NCBI RefSeq assembly: GCF_004296335.1
Contig: NZ_SGIU01000001.1
Coordinates: forward strand, 1,279,290-1,343,289
Length of the DNA: 64,000 nucleotides
Direction of reading: 5' to 3'
From: Flagellimonas allohymeniacidonis
GTDB lineage: Bacteria; Bacteroidota; Bacteroidia; Flavobacteriales; Flavobacteriaceae
The notes under the pieces: generated by a model
Seen by the model: only the letters and a program-made list of their open reading frames with translations
What the model was told of the DNA's origin: nothing
Databases searched by the model: none
Translations under genes and position numbers: made by a program
Shown here: in pieces, positions 61,439-64,000 of the stretch
Layout of the letters: each line of letters starts with the position of its first letter
Numbering within the stretch: the first letter of the stretch is position 1

Positions 61439-63952
61439 ATGCTAAAAAAATTACTCTTGGGAGTGCTGTTCCTAAGCACTTCGATCTCCGCTCAGGATTA
61501 CTTCTTCAAAAAATTTCACCCCTTTGATTCCAACATTCCTTCCCCTGAAGAATTTCTTGGATATGGCATAGGTGAAAGACACACCCGACATGATCTGATT
61601 GTCAATTATCTAACAAAACTCGGGGAGCTTTCCGATAGAGCATCCATCTACGAATATGGCCGCACCCATGAAGGTAGAAAGCTTGTCATTTTAACGGTGA
61701 CCTCACCCCAAAATCTACAAAATCTGGAGAACTTAAAAAATCAACACTTAGAATATGTGGACCCTACCAAAAACCCGACAGCATACGATGAACTGCCTTC
61801 GTTTATCAACTTAGGGTACAATGTCCACGGAAATGAACCTTCCAGTTCTGAAGCGGCACTGCTCACAGCCTATACTTTGACGGCTTCCAAGAATCCTGAA
61901 ATACTACGCTATTTGAAAGATGGCGTGATTTTTATTGACCCCACCATCAATCCCGATGGCCGGGACAGACATACCCAATGGGCCAATATGTATCAAGGAA
62001 ATCCGTTGGTCGGAGATCCACAAGATGCCGAACACAACGAGTACTGGCCCAGGGGAAGAACAAATCACTATTGGTTCGATTTAAACCGGGATTGGCTCTT
62101 GGGCATCCACCCTGAAAGCCGCGGAAAACTTACCTGGTACCATCAATGGTACCCCAATGTGGTTACCGATTTTCATGAAATGGGCACGCAAAGCACCTAT
62201 TTTTTTGAGCCTATGAAAGACAATGGATCACTTGACCCCATAATGCCAAAGGAAAATTATGAGGATTTGAACAATCTCTTCGGAGATTATTTCTCAAAAG
62301 CTTTGGATAGTATTGGTTCCTTTTACTTTACCAAAGAGGTGTTCGATGGTACCTACCCGGGTTATGGTTCTTCCTATCCAGATCTTCAAGGAGGCCTTGG
62401 ATTGCTTTTTGAACAGGCCAGTTCTCGGGGGCATAAACAAACCACTCCTTTTGGAGAAATCACGTTTCCCTTCACCATAAGAAATCAATATTTAAGCAGC
62501 ATTACTACGGTCAAGGCTGCTGTGGAAAACAAAGGAATGTTGCGAAAGTATCAGCAAGACTTCTTCAAAAGTGCGTTGAGCAACGCATCAAAAAGTCGCA
62601 TTCGCGGATATACGTTTAAGGATGATCATGATGCCACTAGAGTCAAGGCGTTTGTAGATAAATTGTTACTGCACAAAATTGATGTGTACAAAAACAACAA
62701 TGCGTTTGTTGTGCCTACACGTCAACCCCAATATCGTATGGTTCAAACCATGTTTGAAACCTATGAAAGGTATAGGGACAGTGTTTACTATGATGCATCT
62801 GCATGGTCTGTGGCCAATTTCTACAATATCAAATACAGCCCAGTGACGGCAGTGAATCTAGGCGAAAAAATCACCAGTTTAGATGGCCTTATAGTTTCGG
62901 GGCCAGTACAAAAGTCTAACTATGCCTATATTTTGGACTACGACGATTACAATGCAGTAGCTGCCTTGAATCATTTACAATCCAAAGGATTGGTAGTTTC
63001 GTCCTCCTTCAAACCCTTCCTTCTGAAAACATCCGTTGGAGAGAAACAATTCAATTATGGAGCAGTGATTGTTCCCGTAAGTCTGCAAAAAAAAGAGGGT
63101 GACGCCATATTTCAAATTGTACAGGAAACCCAAGCGAAATTCAAAGTCCCTTTTTATGCCGTTTCTTCCGGATATAGTGTAAAGGGAATTGATCTGGGCA
63201 GCCGATATGTTCGACCTGTAACAAAGCCTAAGGCGGCCATGATCATTGGCAATGGCGTTCGCTCCTACGAAGCTGGTGAGGTATGGCATTTGTTGGATAC
63301 TCGGGTACACATGCCCATCACTAAAATTCCTGTTCGCAATTTTGGAAGAGCAGATTTGGACAAGTACAATACCTTGGTCATGGTTTCCGGGTCGTATAGC
63401 TTTTCTGAAAAAGTACAGAACAAGATCAAAGCTTGGGTAGAAAAAGGAAATACATTGGTGACCATAGGCACAGCCACTAAATGGGCAATTGACAAAAAAT
63501 TGGTCAAGGAAAAGCTAACCGATGCCGAAAAGGATTCCACAGAAAATGTGAATCGTAGACCGTACGTGGGTGCTCCAGAAGATTTAGGAAAGGAAAGTGT
63601 GGGCGGAGCAATTTTTAAGGTGGATTTGGATGTTACCCATCCCCTGGCCTTTGGATATCACGATGCTTCAATTCCTGTTTACAAAAACAACTCGGTCTGG
63701 TTAGCACCCAGTAAAAATGCCTATGCCACCGTGGCCAAATATGCTTCAGACCCCCATATTGATGGTTTTATTACAAAGAAGAACATGGAGGAAAACTTAA
63801 AACCATCTGCCTCTTTGGTAGTAAGCAAATTAGGAGGTGGTCGCGTGATATTGTTTGCGGATAATCCCAATTTTAGAGGATCTTGGTACGGTACCAATCG
63901 CTTATTTCTAAATGCCCTGTTCTTGGGTGATAAAATCCGAATTCCAGAATAA
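61439..63952 (+). CDS. M14 family zinc carboxypeptidase, exported
   Basis: The protein of 837 residues has a signal peptide (LLLGVLFLSTSISAQDYF). The M14 domain contains FINLGYNVHGNEPSSSEAAL with the HxxE zinc ligands (H130 and E133), VIFIDPTINPDGRDRHTQWA, and VVTDFHEMGTQSTYFFEPMK with the third ligand H246. The remaining half includes a glutamine-amidotransferase-like Rossmann region (ANFYNIKYSPVTAVNLGEKI, then VRYVRP-like strands) and ends in GGRVILFADNPNFRGSWYGT. Such proteins cut C-terminal residues from peptides. This long two-domain form is common in Bacteroidota. The next gene starts seven bases after the stop. Confidence 0.9.
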   Translation: MLKKLLLGVLFLSTSISAQDYFFKKFHPFDSNIPSPEEFLGYGIGERHTRHDLIVNYLTKLGELSDRASIYEYGRTHEGRKLVILTVTSPQNLQNLENLKNQHLEYVDPTKNPTAYDELPSFINLGYNVHGNEPSSSEAALLTAYTLTASKNPEILRYLKDGVIFIDPTINPDGRDRHTQWANMYQGNPLVGDPQDAEHNEYWPRGRTNHYWFDLNRDWLLGIHPESRGKLTWYHQWYPNVVTDFHEMGTQSTYFFEPMKDNGSLDPIMPKENYEDLNNLFGDYFSKALDSIGSFYFTKEVFDGTYPGYGSSYPDLQGGLGLLFEQASSRGHKQTTPFGEITFPFTIRNQYLSSITTVKAAVENKGMLRKYQQDFFKSALSNASKSRIRGYTFKDDHDATRVKAFVDKLLLHKIDVYKNNNAFVVPTRQPQYRMVQTMFETYERYRDSVYYDASAWSVANFYNIKYSPVTAVNLGEKITSLDGLIVSGPVQKSNYAYILDYDDYNAVAALNHLQSKGLVVSSSFKPFLLKTSVGEKQFNYGAVIVPVSLQKKEGDAIFQIVQETQAKFKVPFYAVSSGYSVKGIDLGSRYVRPVTKPKAAMIIGNGVRSYEAGEVWHLLDTRVHMPITKIPVRNFGRADLDKYNTLVMVSGSYSFSEKVQNKIKAWVEKGNTLVTIGTATKWAIDKKLVKEKLTDAEKDSTENVNRRPYVGAPEDLGKESVGGAIFKVDLDVTHPLAFGYHDASIPVYKNNSVWLAPSKNAYATVAKYASDPHIDGFITKKNMEENLKPSASLVVSKLGGGRVILFADNPNFRGSWYGTNRLFLNALFLGDKIRIPE

Positions 63953-63959
63953 AACAATT

Positions 63960-64000
63960 ATGAAAAGATTTCTCTCCTTTCTTATTCTTTTGCAATGCAC
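63960..64000 (+). CDS. Start of an exported protein, cut by the window end
   Basis: Thirteen full codons are visible after an ATG at 63960: MKRFLSFLILLQC, a typical signal-peptide start with a possible lipoprotein cysteine. It lies seven bases after the carboxypeptidase stop. Nothing more can be said. Confidence 0.55.
   Translation, partial: MKRFLSFLILLQC

Noticed and set aside
1..64000. tRNA genes, CRISPR arrays, insertion sequences, prophage or defence genes
   Set aside because: Intergenic regions were read for cloverleaf-like ends, direct repeats and transposase or nuclease frames; none was convincing.

Overview
The window reads as a chromosomal segment of a marine-type member of the Flavobacteriaceae (phylum Bacteroidota), probably close to the Muricauda/Allomuricauda group; the genus is a guess. 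The supporting evidence is seen in the sequence: promoters of the Bacteroidota type (TAnnTTTG at -7, with TTG 16-22 bases upstream), no clear Shine-Dalgarno sequences, many lipoproteins and AQ/SQ-type signal peptides, a gliding-motility lipoprotein (GldI), a TonB-dependent receptor with a carboxypeptidase-regulatory-like N-terminal domain, and several families largely confined to Bacteroidota (OstA-like protein, DUF3810, DUF4105, CCC-motif membrane proteins, DUF6503). Coding density is high. I see no tRNA, rRNA, IS element, prophage, CRISPR array or defence island; this is mostly core genome.

Layout: (1) 1-5.5 kb, minus strand: a TPR protein and ribH, then a unit with its own promoter holding a small membrane protein, mutL, two tandem rhomboid proteases and a truncated endonuclease/exonuclease/phosphatase protein. 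(2) 5.5-7.4 kb: recF, a lipoprotein and a DciA-like DUF721 gene, facing ndk across a shared terminator. (3) 7.9-17.3 kb: a PhoD-like phosphatase facing away from an nrnA-gldI-peptidylprolyl isomerase operon with 4-base start/stop overlaps, then DUF3810 and two amidohydrolase-like exported proteins. (4) 17.3-33.7 kb: a DUF6503 lipoprotein, then a long plus-strand run: TrmH-type methyltransferase, M48 protease, relA/spoT, fur, purA, OstA-like protein, a class III aminotransferase with an apparent CTG start, a TPR protein, two tandem DUF368 transporters, aroE and a DUF349 protein. (5) 34-37.4 kb: an M43 metalloprotease, then, on the minus strand, a coiled-coil protein, zapA, a probable 6S RNA and rny. 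(6) 37.5-47.9 kb: M23 peptidase, TonB receptor and a CsgG/LpoB-like protein; cysteine desulfurase; a lipoprotein; an Smr protein; DUF2752 with two CCC-motif membrane proteins; recQ. (7) 48-56.2 kb: kdsD, tatC, an AhpD-like protein, lptB, a phosphatidylserine-synthase-type gene, DUF4105, an ABC-F protein, a shrunken methyltransferase-like protein, a 44-residue membrane protein and a PduO-type adenosyltransferase. (8) 56.3-64 kb: DUF2795, secA, a sensor histidine kinase, an M14 carboxypeptidase and the first codons of another exported protein.

Several genes bear on the cell envelope: OstA-like protein and LptB (LPS export), KdsD (KDO precursor), DUF368 (undecaprenyl-phosphate recycling), SecA and TatC (export), PssA-type enzyme (phospholipid), and several periplasmic or outer-membrane peptidases. 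A second theme is DNA maintenance: MutL, RecF, DciA, RecQ, Smr. No clear new multi-gene system is visible. The most useful leads are small: a CTG start codon, a MutL with a changed endonuclease motif, a 6S RNA terminator with a possible antiterminator arm, a methyltransferase-like protein that has lost its core, leaderless promoters, and a repeated 4-base overlap of convergent stop codons.
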